Assembly (NCBI GenBank): GCA_937901125.1
Contig: CALCGT010000060.1
Span: forward strand, 15,976-79,975
Direction of reading: 5' to 3'
Length of the DNA: 64,000 bases
DNA from: an uncultured Clostridia bacterium
GTDB taxonomy: Bacteria; Bacillota; Clostridia; Lachnospirales; Anaerotignaceae
This document shows, piece by piece, positions 33,570 to 42,502 of the stretch. The notes under the pieces were generated by a model. That model saw nothing but the letters and a program-made list of their open reading frames with translations, did not search any database and was not told the origin of the DNA. Every line of letters starts with the position of its first letter. Within the stretch, counting starts at the first letter, position 1. Position numbers and translations under genes: made by a program.

Positions 33570-34778
33570 ATGAAAAAAATTTTGGCAATGGTTCTTTCAC
33601 TGGCAATGGTGAGCTCTTTATCCGTTCCTGTTTTTGCGGCGGATAGAAATGTAACAGCTCCGAAGCTTGGTGAAGTGAACGTTAAGATTACAAAGGTATG
33701 GGATGATGAAGGCTGTAAAGATAAACGTCCTGAAAGCATTATTGTAAACGTTGGAGAAAAGGAAGTTGTTCTTTCTGAGGAAGACAATTGGAAAGGATCT
33801 GTTGTGGTAGATGCGTTTGGTGCAAATGGTACTCTGAAAACCTATGCTGTTTCTGAGGATGCGGTTCCTAATTACACTACCGAAATCAATCCTAAGATTC
33901 TTCAGATGCAGGGTTTTGCTGAATTGGAGCAGTTGGAAAGAGATGCTCCTTGTAATACGACCGACAAACCTTTCGATGGATATAACCTCGGAGTATTCAA
34001 AAAAGGCGGTAATTATACAATTTGGACTGCACAGGAGCTGACTGAAGGGGCGAAGATTGCCCTTAAGAACTGCGTTCAGTCTCAGAATATAACCGATTTG
34101 GCCAATTTGGGTGATGTGGTCTTTGTATATGGATTCGAAAACCCTTTTATTTTGCAGTCTGGCAAGCAGGAGGTAACCATCCATGAGAATGGCAGTGTCA
34201 CTTTTGATGCAAAGGATGTTTGGTCTTGGTTCTATCGCGGCAACGTCGCTATGGCGCAGGATACGTATGGCGTTACAGTAACAAACACCTATGTTCCTCC
34301 TGTTGTTGAACCTGAATACGAATGGGTTCAGACCGGCAGTGACAGTGCAACAGGTTATGATCCCCATCATAAAGTTGAAGGCGGCAAGAAGAGCTGGTTC
34401 ATGTACAATGAAGTAGAAGTTTCTAATTGGGAAGTTGGCGATTCTGAAGAATTTGATATTCAGGCCGGAAATTACAAAAATGGAACAAACTTTGTTGGTA
34501 CTTATACTGTAACAAAGACAGAAAAAGGTTTCGTAATTTCTTATGAATTGAATGATGAGTATTATGATGATGACACAAAAGAACTTCGGATTGGCGGCAT
34601 GAACCTTTGGTACAATGGAAACGGTGCTTTTGTGAACAGCCCTGGCAACCAGAAGGGGAAGGCAACGGCTGTAGATGCTGATGAAGTATTTGCATTCGAA
34701 GGGGAAACACTATTTGTATTTGCGCACTTCAATGTTTCTTACTGGGAATGTGTTCCTGTTGTTGAAGTGGTAGAATAA
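33570..34778 (+). CDS. Secreted protein with a Cna-B-like domain, no cell-wall anchor
   Basis: 402-residue exported protein of unknown function. Residues 1-23 are a clear Sec signal peptide ending VFA. The next segment, VKITKVWDDEGCKDKRPESI, is the start of a Cna-B-type beta-sandwich repeat found in Gram-positive surface proteins. The second half (about 295-402) is a separate Tyr/Trp-rich domain I do not recognise. There is no LPxTG motif or C-terminal helix, so it is probably released. ATG 33570 follows AAGGGGG. Codon use is visibly more AT-rich than in neighbouring genes, suggesting transfer or different selection. Confidence 0.8.
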   Translation: MKKILAMVLSLAMVSSLSVPVFAADRNVTAPKLGEVNVKITKVWDDEGCKDKRPESIIVNVGEKEVVLSEEDNWKGSVVVDAFGANGTLKTYAVSEDAVPNYTTEINPKILQMQGFAELEQLERDAPCNTTDKPFDGYNLGVFKKGGNYTIWTAQELTEGAKIALKNCVQSQNITDLANLGDVVFVYGFENPFILQSGKQEVTIHENGSVTFDAKDVWSWFYRGNVAMAQDTYGVTVTNTYVPPVVEPEYEWVQTGSDSATGYDPHHKVEGGKKSWFMYNEVEVSNWEVGDSEEFDIQAGNYKNGTNFVGTYTVTKTEKGFVISYELNDEYYDDDTKELRIGGMNLWYNGNGAFVNSPGNQKGKATAVDADEVFAFEGETLFVFAHFNVSYWECVPVVEVVE

Positions 34779-34810
34779 TTTCAAATGAATGACATACTAT
34801 ATATCCTTTG

Positions 34811-34845
34811 GGGGGCGGCAAGCGATTGCTGTCCCCTGATTTTTT
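34811..34845 (+). terminator. Terminator after the secreted protein gene
   Basis: A GGGG-CGGCAA arm pairs with TTGCTG-CCCC (with G-T pairs), then TGATTTTTTA. Confidence 0.7.
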
Positions 34846-34868
34846 ATGGATACTTGTGTCTGGCAGGG

Positions 34869-34904
34869 AAACAGCCCCGACTGTATCAGTCGGGGCTGTT
34901 TTTT
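34869..34904. terminator. Second terminator, shared with the converging phzF-like gene
   Basis: AACAGCCCCGACTG (34870-34883), loop TAT, CAGTCGGGGCTGTT (34887-34900), then T. Confidence 0.92.
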
Positions 34905-34915
34905 AGTGTATTGGT

Positions 34916-35680
34916 TTATTCTTCTACATACAGTTCTGCGATAGAATATAACACGGCAGAGCCGGCCATAGTCAGCCGATCGCCCTGCATTTCGCAATAC
35001 AGTGTACCGCCCCGTTTGGAAGCCTGACGGGCAACGATTTTTGATTTGTTCAGCTTCTGTGCCCAAAGGGGAACGATATGGCAGTGACCGCTGTTGCAAA
35101 CAGGGGCTTCTGTGACTGCCAGCTTAGGTGCAAAGGTACGGGAAACGGAATCATATTCTGTGCCTTTTGCGGTGATATGCTGCAGCAGACCATCCAATGC
35201 CATCAACTTTGCCTGTTCGGGGACCAAAGTGGGAATAGCTGTCACATCTTCTGTGACACAAAGCAGGTCACGACCTAGCCATGCTTCTCTGATATGTACG
35301 CCGAAGGATTCTTCCATGGCAGCTGTGACGGGAACCTGTTTCGGTTCATAGGCGGGAAAGTCTATTTCCAGCAAGTTGCCTTTTTTCACTACAGTCAGAG
35401 GGCCGCTCATGGTGTTGAATGTGATGGATTTTGCTTCTTTTTTGAAAAATGTGAACAGTACGTATGCGGTGCCCAATGTGGCATGACCACACAGGTCGAT
35501 TTCGCCGCCGAGATGATAATTTTCGCCTTCCTTGACAGCGAAAGCAGTTTCGGACAGGTTGTTTTCGATGGCAATCTTCAGCATCAGTTCCTCGGAAGGG
35601 TATTTGTTCAGTACGCAAACTGCCGCGGGGTTGCCTTCAAAGGGCTTTTTGGCAAAAGCTTCAACGTGATAACATTTCAT
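34916..35680 (-). CDS. PhzF family isomerase-like enzyme
   Basis: 254-residue protein of the PhzF/diaminopimelate-epimerase fold. The N-terminal motif FEGNPAAVC and the segment LSETAFAV contain the conserved Glu used as general acid/base in PhzF; DLCGHATLG is the second family motif. No phenazine genes are present, so the substrate is unknown. GGAGGTTT lies before ATG 35680. It follows the broken MocR-type regulator gene on the same strand, about 95 bp downstream, and may be its former target. Confidence 0.9.
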   Translation of the reverse strand: MKCYHVEAFAKKPFEGNPAAVCVLNKYPSEELMLKIAIENNLSETAFAVKEGENYHLGGEIDLCGHATLGTAYVLFTFFKKEAKSITFNTMSGPLTVVKKGNLLEIDFPAYEPKQVPVTAAMEESFGVHIREAWLGRDLLCVTEDVTAIPTLVPEQAKLMALDGLLQHITAKGTEYDSVSRTFAPKLAVTEAPVCNSGHCHIVPLWAQKLNKSKIVARQASKRGGTLYCEMQGDRLTMAGSAVLYSIAELYVEE

Positions 35681-35776
35681 ATTTAGAAACCTCCTTTAAA
35701 TAATCGTTATTTTCCTGGATTTGGCATAGCACACTGAAAAGCTGCGTACAATTTGAAAATTGTATGACATACATTT

Positions 35777-37137
35777 TTATAGGCTATCTAAAATTTCTTT
35801 CAGGATGCAAAGCCCCCGTTCCAGTTCTTCTATGGTCTGGGGTGCACAGATGGCAAGCCTTACGGCGGCAACAGGGGCTTCTTTCCCGACAGCGAAGCGT
35901 TCACTGCCGTAAACGGAAACGCCCTTTTCCTTTGCCAGTCGTTCAAATTTTGCCCCAGTGAGTTCTGGGGGCAAAAGGAGCCAGCGGCTGAGACATTCTG
36001 CTCCACCGATGGCAGTGTCTTTTGGAAAAATTTCATCTACCAGATGATTCCGTGCAAGGATGCTTTTTCTTCTGGTTTCGAAAAGGCAATCCAGTTTGCC
36101 AGATACGATGAGTCTGCTGGAAAGCTCCAGCAGAAGGGAGGACTGGGAAAGGTTCAGATGGTAGAGGGCGTTGTGCAAGGGCTCCGCACAGCGGGACGGC
36201 ACATGGAGATAGGCCAGGCGCAGGGCGGGCAGGATGGTTTTGGAAAGACTCAGTATATAGATGGTTTGCTCCGGTGCCAGAGCGGCAATGGGGCGGGGTG
36301 GCTGTTCCAGAAGCAGGCTGTTAATGCCGTCCTCCAGAATGAGCAGGTCTAAGTCCTTTGCTTTGCGAGCGATCATCCGTCGGCAATCCTCGCTCATGGT
36401 GTGGTTGGTAGGGTTATGCAGATCGGGCATGACATACAGCCCCTTGATGCCTTCGTTTTTATAAGCTGCCATCAGCCCTTCCTCGGAGATTTCTCCGTTT
36501 TCCTGTCGGAGGGGGACAAGCTGGATGCCGAATAATTTGGCAGACCCTTTCACGCCGGGATAGATCAGCGGGTCGATGCCGATACGGTCGCCGGGACGGA
36601 ACAGCCCGCAGAAGATAGCGGAAATGGAGTTTTTCCCACCGGCGGCAAAAAGCAGCTGATCGGGGGCTATGACAGGAAGGCCGATTCCTTGTAACGGTGT
36701 TCCTCTTGATAGCTATACTGGAAAAGATGCTTGCAGTTTTCTTCCATCAACATTTTCTGCAGCAGCTCTGTGGCTTCTTTCTGTGGCAGGGTTTCGGGCA
36801 TCATGGAGCCCAGTTCGATGATGGAAGAATCAGGACGCTGGGGGATGATGAGGGTGCTGGTGTTCACGTCATAGGAAACAAAGGTGCCGCTGCCCACGGT
36901 ACTGCTCAAGAGTCCTTTATTGGAGCAGATCTTAAAGGCACGGGTGACGGTGCTGATATTGATATCCAGAAAATCTGCTAGTTCTCGCTGGGGTGGCAGT
37001 TTTGTGCCGGGCCGCAGGAGACCGCAGTGGATATCGGATTCTAGCTGTTCTGCAAGGGCAAGATACAGGGGCTTTTTCGTATGCTGCAGTGTTGGTTTCC
37101 AGGACATGGGATAATTCTCGAATGAATTGATGGGCAT
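35777..37137 (-). pseudogene. MocR family regulator (GntR HTH plus aminotransferase domain), frameshifted
   Basis: The gene is split in two frames. The N-terminal part, from ATG 37137 behind AAAGGAGG, has a GntR winged helix (PLYLALAEQLESDIHCG onward) and ends at a stop near 36670. The rest, in another frame, runs to 35777 and has the PLP-lysine motif SLSKTILPALRLAY. Reading the minus strand through AAGGAATCGG at 36690-36681, one missing base restores RYKEIGLPVIAPDQL and a continuous protein of about 450 residues, the normal MocR length. It is a recent one-base loss or a sequencing error. MocR proteins usually control nearby PLP, vitamin B6 or amino-acid genes. Confidence 0.88.
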
Positions 37138-37172
37138 AAACATCCCTCCTTTCGTAAAATTGTGTGGTTTTG

Positions 37173-37214
37173 ATTGCAAGCAGAAAATTGTCTGCCATAC
37201 ACTTTCATTGCAAG
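37173..37214. promoter_or_regulatory. Direct repeats upstream of mocR, overlapping the rnhB promoter
   Basis: ATTGCAAG occurs at 37173-37180 and 37207-37214 in the same orientation, preceded by TTTG and TTTC. The 34-bp offset is close to three DNA turns, as in direct-repeat operators of MocR proteins such as GabR. Assignment is inferred. Confidence 0.45.
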
Positions 37215-37236
37215 AAAGAGAAAAATATAGTATGAT
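37208..37236 (+). promoter_or_regulatory. Promoter of the rnhB-yraN fusion gene
   Basis: TTGCAA (37208-37213), 17 bp, TATGAT (37231-37236). The -35 lies within the second direct repeat. Confidence 0.7.
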
Positions 37237-37268
37237 ACGGGGGACGAATGTTAGAAAAGAGGGAGAAA

Positions 37269-38405
37269 ATGCAGTCGATCAATGAAATCAAAGAAATTTT
37301 AAACAGCTGCCCCATGGAAGCACTGCCGGAGCAACTCAGCCAATTTGAAGCAGACGGCCGAAAGGGTGTCCAGAATCTGTTGACCTCTTTTCGGAAAAAA
37401 TATGGCAGGCATCGGCAGGAACTGGCGCGATTGGAAGAAATTCTGACCTATGAAAGAGGTTGCTGGGAAGCGGGATATGAACTGGTTGCCGGTATCGATG
37501 AAGTGGGTAGAGGCCCTCTTGCGGGACCAGTGGTAGCGGCGGCGGTGATTTTGCCTAAGGAATGTAAGATTGAAGGGGTCAACGATTCCAAAAAGCTTTC
37601 TGCAAAAAAGAGAGAAGAACTCTATGATATCATTTTGGAAAAAGCGGTTTCCTATGGCATCGGCATCGTTTCCAATGAGCGCATCGACGAGATCAATATT
37701 TTGCAGTCCACTTATGAAGCTATGCGGGAGGCCCTGTCTCAGCTCAGCCCCAAAGCGGACTATATCCTTGCCGATGCGGTGACGATTCCTAGAATCTCTA
37801 CACCTCAGCGGGGGATTATTAAAGGGGACGCCAAAAGTATGTCCATCGGGGCGGCAAGTATCGTTGCCAAGGTCTATCGTGACCGCCTGATGGAAGCTTT
37901 CGACGAAGTTTATCCCGGCTATGGTTTCGGAGCAAACAAGGGCTATGGCTCTGCGGAGCATATCGAGGGCATCAAAAAGCTGGGTATCACTCCCATCCAT
38001 CGCAAGACCTTTATCAAAAATTTCCTGCCACAGGATGGCGATACCGCCACCGATAAGGGGAATCGGGGAGAAGTTTTGGCGGCGAAGCAGATGGAGAAAA
38101 TGGGTTATGAAATTTTGGAGAGAAACTTCCATGCTTTGAAGGGTGAAATAGATATCATCGCCAAAAAGGATAGCTATATCGTTTTTACGGAAGTAAAATA
38201 CAGAAAAAACGAAGCAATGGGCAGCCCTGCCGAGGCGGTGAACCACTGGAAACAGCAGCATATCATTCGGGCGGCAAAGGCCTATATAGCACAAAATTGT
38301 CTGGAACAGCTGGGCTATGATTTCCGCTTCGATGTGGCAGAGGTGCTGACCAACGAAGGCAAGACCTACTTCCGCTACACGGAGGATGCCTTTCAGATGA
38401 AGTAA
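37269..38405 (+). CDS. rnhB: Fusion of ribonuclease HII and a YraN (UPF0102) nuclease-like domain
   Basis: Single 378-residue frame holding two proteins that are normally separate neighbours. Residues about 70-255 are RNase HII, which nicks DNA at misincorporated ribonucleotides: AGIDEVGRG with Asp77 and Glu78, then Asp169 (ILADAV) and Asp205 (VYRDR). Residues 1-65 are the helical extension common in Firmicutes RNase HII. Residues about 264-370 are YraN-like, with GNRGE, GEIDIIA (292-298) and FTEVKYR (306-312), a restriction-nuclease-type fold. ATG 37269 follows AGAGGGAG. The frame is continuous across the junction with no internal ribosome site evident. Confidence 0.92.
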   Translation: MQSINEIKEILNSCPMEALPEQLSQFEADGRKGVQNLLTSFRKKYGRHRQELARLEEILTYERGCWEAGYELVAGIDEVGRGPLAGPVVAAAVILPKECKIEGVNDSKKLSAKKREELYDIILEKAVSYGIGIVSNERIDEINILQSTYEAMREALSQLSPKADYILADAVTIPRISTPQRGIIKGDAKSMSIGAASIVAKVYRDRLMEAFDEVYPGYGFGANKGYGSAEHIEGIKKLGITPIHRKTFIKNFLPQDGDTATDKGNRGEVLAAKQMEKMGYEILERNFHALKGEIDIIAKKDSYIVFTEVKYRKNEAMGSPAEAVNHWKQQHIIRAAKAYIAQNCLEQLGYDFRFDVAEVLTNEGKTYFRYTEDAFQMK

Positions 38406-38415
38406 GGAGAAGAGA

Positions 38416-39222
38416 ATGAAGATCGAGAAAAAAGATAAATTGGAATATATTACATTTGATAATCTGACGGAGACCGGCATGGTGCGCCATTGCTTCACTA
38501 CCCGCCACGGCGGCGTCAGCACAGAGCATTGGGCGACCATGAACATGGGCCTTTCCCGTGGGGAAGCCAAGGAACCTGTGTGGGAGAATTATCGTATCCT
38601 CGCCGAGGCTGTGGGTTTTTCCGTGGATAATTATGTGACATCTCAGCAGACCCATACCACCAATGTGCGTAGGGTGACAGCGGCGGATAAAGGCAAAGGC
38701 ATTTGGACAGACAGAGGATATACAGACGTAGATGGTCTCATCACCAACGAAAAAAACATCCCTTTGGTGATCTTTGGGGCGGACTGTGTACCTGTGTTCC
38801 TGCTGGATAAGAAGAACAAAGCCATCGGTATGGCCCACTGCGGCTGGATGGGCACAGGCAAGCGCATGGCGGAAAAGACCCTGCAGGCTATGATAGAGGC
38901 TTTCGGTACAGACCCTGCTGATGTGACGGCTGCCATTGGCCCTTCCATTGGGAAATGCTGTTTTCAGGTGGATGCCCCTGTGGTAGACTTATTCAAAGAA
39001 AACATTGAATGGGCGGATGATATCATTTTTTATGATCCTTCCGAAGAAGGAAAATTCAAAATGGATCTTTGGGAAACCAACCGCAGACTGCTGGCGGATA
39101 TGGGTGTGAAGGATATCGAAATTTCCGGCCTTTGCACCAAATGCGATCAGGTGCGTTTCTATTCTCATAGAGGCATGGGAGAAAAAAGAGGCGTGATGGC
39201 AGGCGTCATGGAATTAGTATAG
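38416..39222 (+). CDS. pgeF: Peptidoglycan editing factor / multicopper-oxidase-like YfiH
   Basis: Laccase-domain protein of the PgeF/YfiH family; the E. coli member removes wrongly inserted L-Ser from peptidoglycan precursors, and others act on purine nucleosides. Family motifs: TTRHGGVS near 30, SQQTHTTNV, GADCVPV, AHCGWMGT, IGPSIGKCCF and the final CTKC and YSHRGMGEKRG. 268 residues. The ATG lies 10 bp after the upstream gene behind AAGGAGA, so both are probably co-transcribed. Confidence 0.92.
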   Translation: MKIEKKDKLEYITFDNLTETGMVRHCFTTRHGGVSTEHWATMNMGLSRGEAKEPVWENYRILAEAVGFSVDNYVTSQQTHTTNVRRVTAADKGKGIWTDRGYTDVDGLITNEKNIPLVIFGADCVPVFLLDKKNKAIGMAHCGWMGTGKRMAEKTLQAMIEAFGTDPADVTAAIGPSIGKCCFQVDAPVVDLFKENIEWADDIIFYDPSEEGKFKMDLWETNRRLLADMGVKDIEISGLCTKCDQVRFYSHRGMGEKRGVMAGVMELV

Positions 39223-39232
39223 TGTAAATCAA

Positions 39233-39270
39233 GGGAAGTGCAAAAATTCTTGGCACTTCCTTTCTTTTTG
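39233..39270 (+). terminator. Terminator after pgeF
   Basis: GGAAGTGC (39234-39241) pairs with GCACTTCC (39253-39260), then a T-rich run. Confidence 0.8.
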
Positions 39271-39279
39271 TGGTATACT
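39250..39279 (+). promoter_or_regulatory. Promoter of der-plsY-gpsA
   Basis: TTGGCA (39250-39255), 18 bp, TATACT (39274-39279). The -35 sits inside the terminator stem. Confidence 0.6.
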
Positions 39280-39360
39280 AAACAGAATGGAAAATTGGGT
39301 TTTTCTGCCCATTTGAAAATCAGTAAAAATAACTGCAAAGCAGGTTGGAGGTATAAAACT

Positions 39361-40686
39361 ATGAGCAAACCTATCGTAGCTGTGGTAGGCCGCCCCAATG
39401 TTGGGAAATCCACTCTGTTCAACAGACTGGCAGGGGAAAGAATTTCCATCGTGCAGGATACCCCCGGGGTAACCCGTGACCGTATCTATGCCGATGTGGA
39501 ATGGCTGGACCGCAAATTTACATTGATTGATACCGGCGGTATGGAGATCGGCTCTGAAGAAGTGATTCAGAAGCAGATCGTCCAGCAGGCACAGATCGCC
39601 ATTGAAACGGCAGATGTTATCCTGTTCGTCACAGACGTAAAAACAGGGGTAACTGACGATGACGTAAAGGTGGCAAATATGTTGCGCCGTACAAAGAAAC
39701 CCGTGGTGCTGTGTGTCAATAAAGTGGACAGCGTAAAGCGGGATACCATGGCGATTTATGAATTTTATGAACTGGGCATTGGCGATCCCTTGCCTGTTTC
39801 CGCAGGACAGGCTCTGGGTCTGGGGGATATGCTGGATCAGGTTATTTCCTATTTCCCCGAGAAAGACGCTTCTGAGGAAGAGGACGATGCCATCAAGGTT
39901 GCCATCATCGGCAAGCCCAATGTAGGCAAATCCTCCCTCATCAATAAGATTTTGGGTGAGGACAGACTGATCGTCAGCAATATCGCCGGTACCACAAGAG
40001 ATGCAGTAGATACCCCCATCGAAATCGATGGACAGAAATATGTATTCATTGATACGGCTGGTATGCGCCGCAAAAGCAAAATTAAAGAGGAAATCGAGCG
40101 TTTCAGTATCATCCGTGCTGTTGCGGCGGTGGAACGCTGTGATGTTGCCATTCTGGTGATCGATGCCAACGAAGGCATCACCGATCAGGATACAAAGATT
40201 GCCGGTATTGCTCATGAAAGAGGCAAAGCAGCCATCATTGCTGTCAATAAATGGGACTCCATTGAAAAGAACGACAAGACCATGAACCAGTATCTGAAGG
40301 ATATCGGCATGGAACTGAAATATATGGATTATGCACCCCGTGTGTTTATTTCCGCTATGACAGGGCAGCGTATCAACCGTATGCTGGAAATGATCCAGAC
40401 CGTACACCAGAATCATGCTCTGCGCATCAGCACAGGTGTCCTGAATGAAGTGCTGATCGAAGCGACAGCCATGCAGCAGCCCCCTGCGGATAAGGGTCGC
40501 CAGCTGAGACTATACTATATGACACAGGTGTCCGTAAAACCCCCTACTTTTGTTATTTTCGTAAACGAAAGAGAACTGTTCCACTTTTCTTACCGCAGAT
40601 ATATTGAAAACCAGCTGCGGGAAGCCTTTGGCTTTGTAGGTACACCGATTCATTTCATTGTAAGAGAAAAAGGGGAAAAGGATTGA
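39361..40686 (+). CDS. der: Ribosome assembly GTPase Der (EngA)
   Basis: Essential GTPase needed for 50S subunit maturation. It has two tandem G domains: GRPNVGKST (about 10-18) with DTPG and NKVD, then GKPNVGKSS (about 184) with DTAG and NKWD. A C-terminal KH-like domain (about 350-441) binds rRNA. 441 residues is standard. ATG 39361 follows GGAGGT; upstream in-frame codons lie in the promoter. plsY starts one base after the stop. Confidence 0.97.
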   Translation: MSKPIVAVVGRPNVGKSTLFNRLAGERISIVQDTPGVTRDRIYADVEWLDRKFTLIDTGGMEIGSEEVIQKQIVQQAQIAIETADVILFVTDVKTGVTDDDVKVANMLRRTKKPVVLCVNKVDSVKRDTMAIYEFYELGIGDPLPVSAGQALGLGDMLDQVISYFPEKDASEEEDDAIKVAIIGKPNVGKSSLINKILGEDRLIVSNIAGTTRDAVDTPIEIDGQKYVFIDTAGMRRKSKIKEEIERFSIIRAVAAVERCDVAILVIDANEGITDQDTKIAGIAHERGKAAIIAVNKWDSIEKNDKTMNQYLKDIGMELKYMDYAPRVFISAMTGQRINRMLEMIQTVHQNHALRISTGVLNEVLIEATAMQQPPADKGRQLRLYYMTQVSVKPPTFVIFVNERELFHFSYRRYIENQLREAFGFVGTPIHFIVREKGEKD

Positions 40687-40687
40687 T

Positions 40688-41296
40688 ATGTTTCGATTGA
40701 TTTGTTTATGTATCGGCTACTGCATCGGCTGTATTGAAACAGCCTATGTGGTTGGAAAGCTCTGGAGGGTAGACCTGCGCCAGCATGGCAGCGGCAATCT
40801 GGGCACCACCAATGCCCTGCGTGTTTTGGGGAAAAAGGCGGGTGCACTGGTATTCATTGGTGATATCTTAAAATCCGTTATCTCTTTCCTGATCTGCCGT
40901 GCCATTTTTAAGGATCATGCTACTATCGCCGGTCTGTTCGGCAGTGTAGGTGCTGTTGTGGGTCATAACTATCCCTTCTACCTGCATTTCAAAGGCGGGA
41001 AAGGGATCGCGGTAATGATCGGCATGACGGCGGCATTGGCATTTACCACAGATATCCGTCTGGCTTTTCCCAATGCCATCATCGGTTTTGGCATGGCCTT
41101 TGCCACAGGCTATGTTTCCGTGGGATCTCTGCTGTTTGCACTGACCCTGCCCATCAGCTGCTATTTGCTGGGCTATGAACAGGAAATCGTTTTGGTGACA
41201 GCCTGCGTCAGTGCACTGGCCTTCTGGCGGCACAGAACGAATATCAAGAAGCTTTTGAACGGCACAGAAAATAAATTCGGTTCCAAGAAGAAGTAA
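40688..41296 (+). CDS. plsY: Glycerol-3-phosphate acyltransferase PlsY
   Basis: Membrane enzyme that transfers acyl from acyl-phosphate to glycerol 3-phosphate, the first step of phospholipid synthesis. The 202-residue protein has five predicted helices and the three cytoplasmic motifs: GSGNLGTTNALR, GHNYPFYLHFKGGKG and the later glycine-rich loop with GYVSVGS. It lies between der and gpsA; gpsA supplies its substrate. Confidence 0.95.
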   Translation: MFRLICLCIGYCIGCIETAYVVGKLWRVDLRQHGSGNLGTTNALRVLGKKAGALVFIGDILKSVISFLICRAIFKDHATIAGLFGSVGAVVGHNYPFYLHFKGGKGIAVMIGMTAALAFTTDIRLAFPNAIIGFGMAFATGYVSVGSLLFALTLPISCYLLGYEQEIVLVTACVSALAFWRHRTNIKKLLNGTENKFGSKKK

Positions 41297-41313
41297 GACT
41301 GGGGGTCATAGAT

Positions 41314-42303
41314 ATGAAGAAAGTAACGGTCATTGGTTCCGGCAGCTGGGGCACAGCCCTTGCGGTGATGCTGGCGGAAAATGGACACAAAGTCGTGATT
41401 TGGTCCAGAAGACAGGATGCGGTGGATGAACTGTTGCGGGAAAGAAAAAACGAAAAATATCTGCCCGGTGTGGCGATTCCTGAAAGCATTCAGGCTACTA
41501 CAGACCGTAAAGCGGCGGTGGAGGGAGCGGAAATCATCATTTTGGCAGTGCCTTCCCGTGCCGTAGGCGATACGGTAAGGGATTTTGCCCCTTATCTGAA
41601 AACTTGGCAGATTTTGGTAAACGTTGCAAAGGGCTTGGAGCCAGGTACGCTGCTGCGTCTTTCCGAGGTGATCCAGAGAGAAGCACCCCAGTGTGAGGTC
41701 TGTGTGCTTTCTGGCCCCAGCCATGCGGAAGAGGTGGCAAGAAAAGTACCGACAGCCTGCCTGATCGCCTGTGAAAATGAAGCAGCTGCAAAGCTGGTAC
41801 AGCAGGAATTTGCCAACCCTCGCTTCCGTCTGTATACCAATACGGATATGATCGGTGTAGAGATCGGTGCAGCTCTGAAAAACGTTATGGCGCTGGCAGC
41901 AGGTATGTCCGATGGTTTGGGCTTTGGAGATAATACGAAAGCGGCTTTGATGACAAGAGGTATGGCGGAAATGAAACGACTGGGTATGGCTATGGGCGGC
42001 AAGGCAGATACTTTCGCAGGCCTTTCCGGCATCGGCGACCTAATCGTAACCTGTACCAGCATGCATTCTAGAAACCGCAGAGCCGGTATTCTATTAGGGC
42101 AAGGCAAAAGCCTGCAGGAAACTCTGGATGAAGTGAAAATGGTCGTGGAAGGCGTGAATACCGTACAGGCGGCTTGTCAGCTGGCGGAAAAATATGACGT
42201 TTCCATGCCGATCACAGAGAGTATCAGCGAAGTACTTTTTGCAGATAAAAATGTAGAAGATGCAGTACTGGAACTGATGACAAGAGATTATAAGGCAGAA
42301 TGA
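41314..42303 (+). CDS. gpsA: NAD(P)H-dependent glycerol-3-phosphate dehydrogenase
   Basis: Reduces dihydroxyacetone phosphate to sn-glycerol 3-phosphate for lipid synthesis. The N-terminal Rossmann motif is GSGSWGTALA; the catalytic Lys lies in AALKNVMALAAG (about 192), and GLSGIGDL(I)VTC and SRNRR are substrate-site motifs. 329 residues. It follows plsY by 17 bp, completing a der-plsY-gpsA operon that ends in a terminator. Confidence 0.96.
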   Translation: MKKVTVIGSGSWGTALAVMLAENGHKVVIWSRRQDAVDELLRERKNEKYLPGVAIPESIQATTDRKAAVEGAEIIILAVPSRAVGDTVRDFAPYLKTWQILVNVAKGLEPGTLLRLSEVIQREAPQCEVCVLSGPSHAEEVARKVPTACLIACENEAAAKLVQQEFANPRFRLYTNTDMIGVEIGAALKNVMALAAGMSDGLGFGDNTKAALMTRGMAEMKRLGMAMGGKADTFAGLSGIGDLIVTCTSMHSRNRRAGILLGQGKSLQETLDEVKMVVEGVNTVQAACQLAEKYDVSMPITESISEVLFADKNVEDAVLELMTRDYKAE

Positions 42304-42317
42304 TTTCGCAAAGAATG

Positions 42318-42357
42318 AAGGGATAGATCCTTGAAATACAGGGTTATCCCTTTTTTA
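42318..42357 (+). terminator. Terminator of der-plsY-gpsA
   Basis: AAGGGATA (42319-42326) pairs with TATCCCTT (42345-42352), then TTTT. Confidence 0.85.
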
Positions 42358-42418
42358 TGCCGTTTTCTAAGGGGAGGTCAGTGCGTATTTTTTTGCGGAA
42401 AATTTATATAAAATTCTA

Positions 42419-42447
42419 TTTACAAATTGCTTGTATCAATCTATAAT
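42419..42447 (+). promoter_or_regulatory. Promoter of the DegV gene
   Basis: TTTACA (42419-42424), 17 bp, TATAAT (42442-42447). Confidence 0.75.
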
Positions 42448-42502
42448 GTGGTAATGAAAACTATATCATGTGCATTTTGCGTAAGATTTTAGGAGGCATA
42501 GT

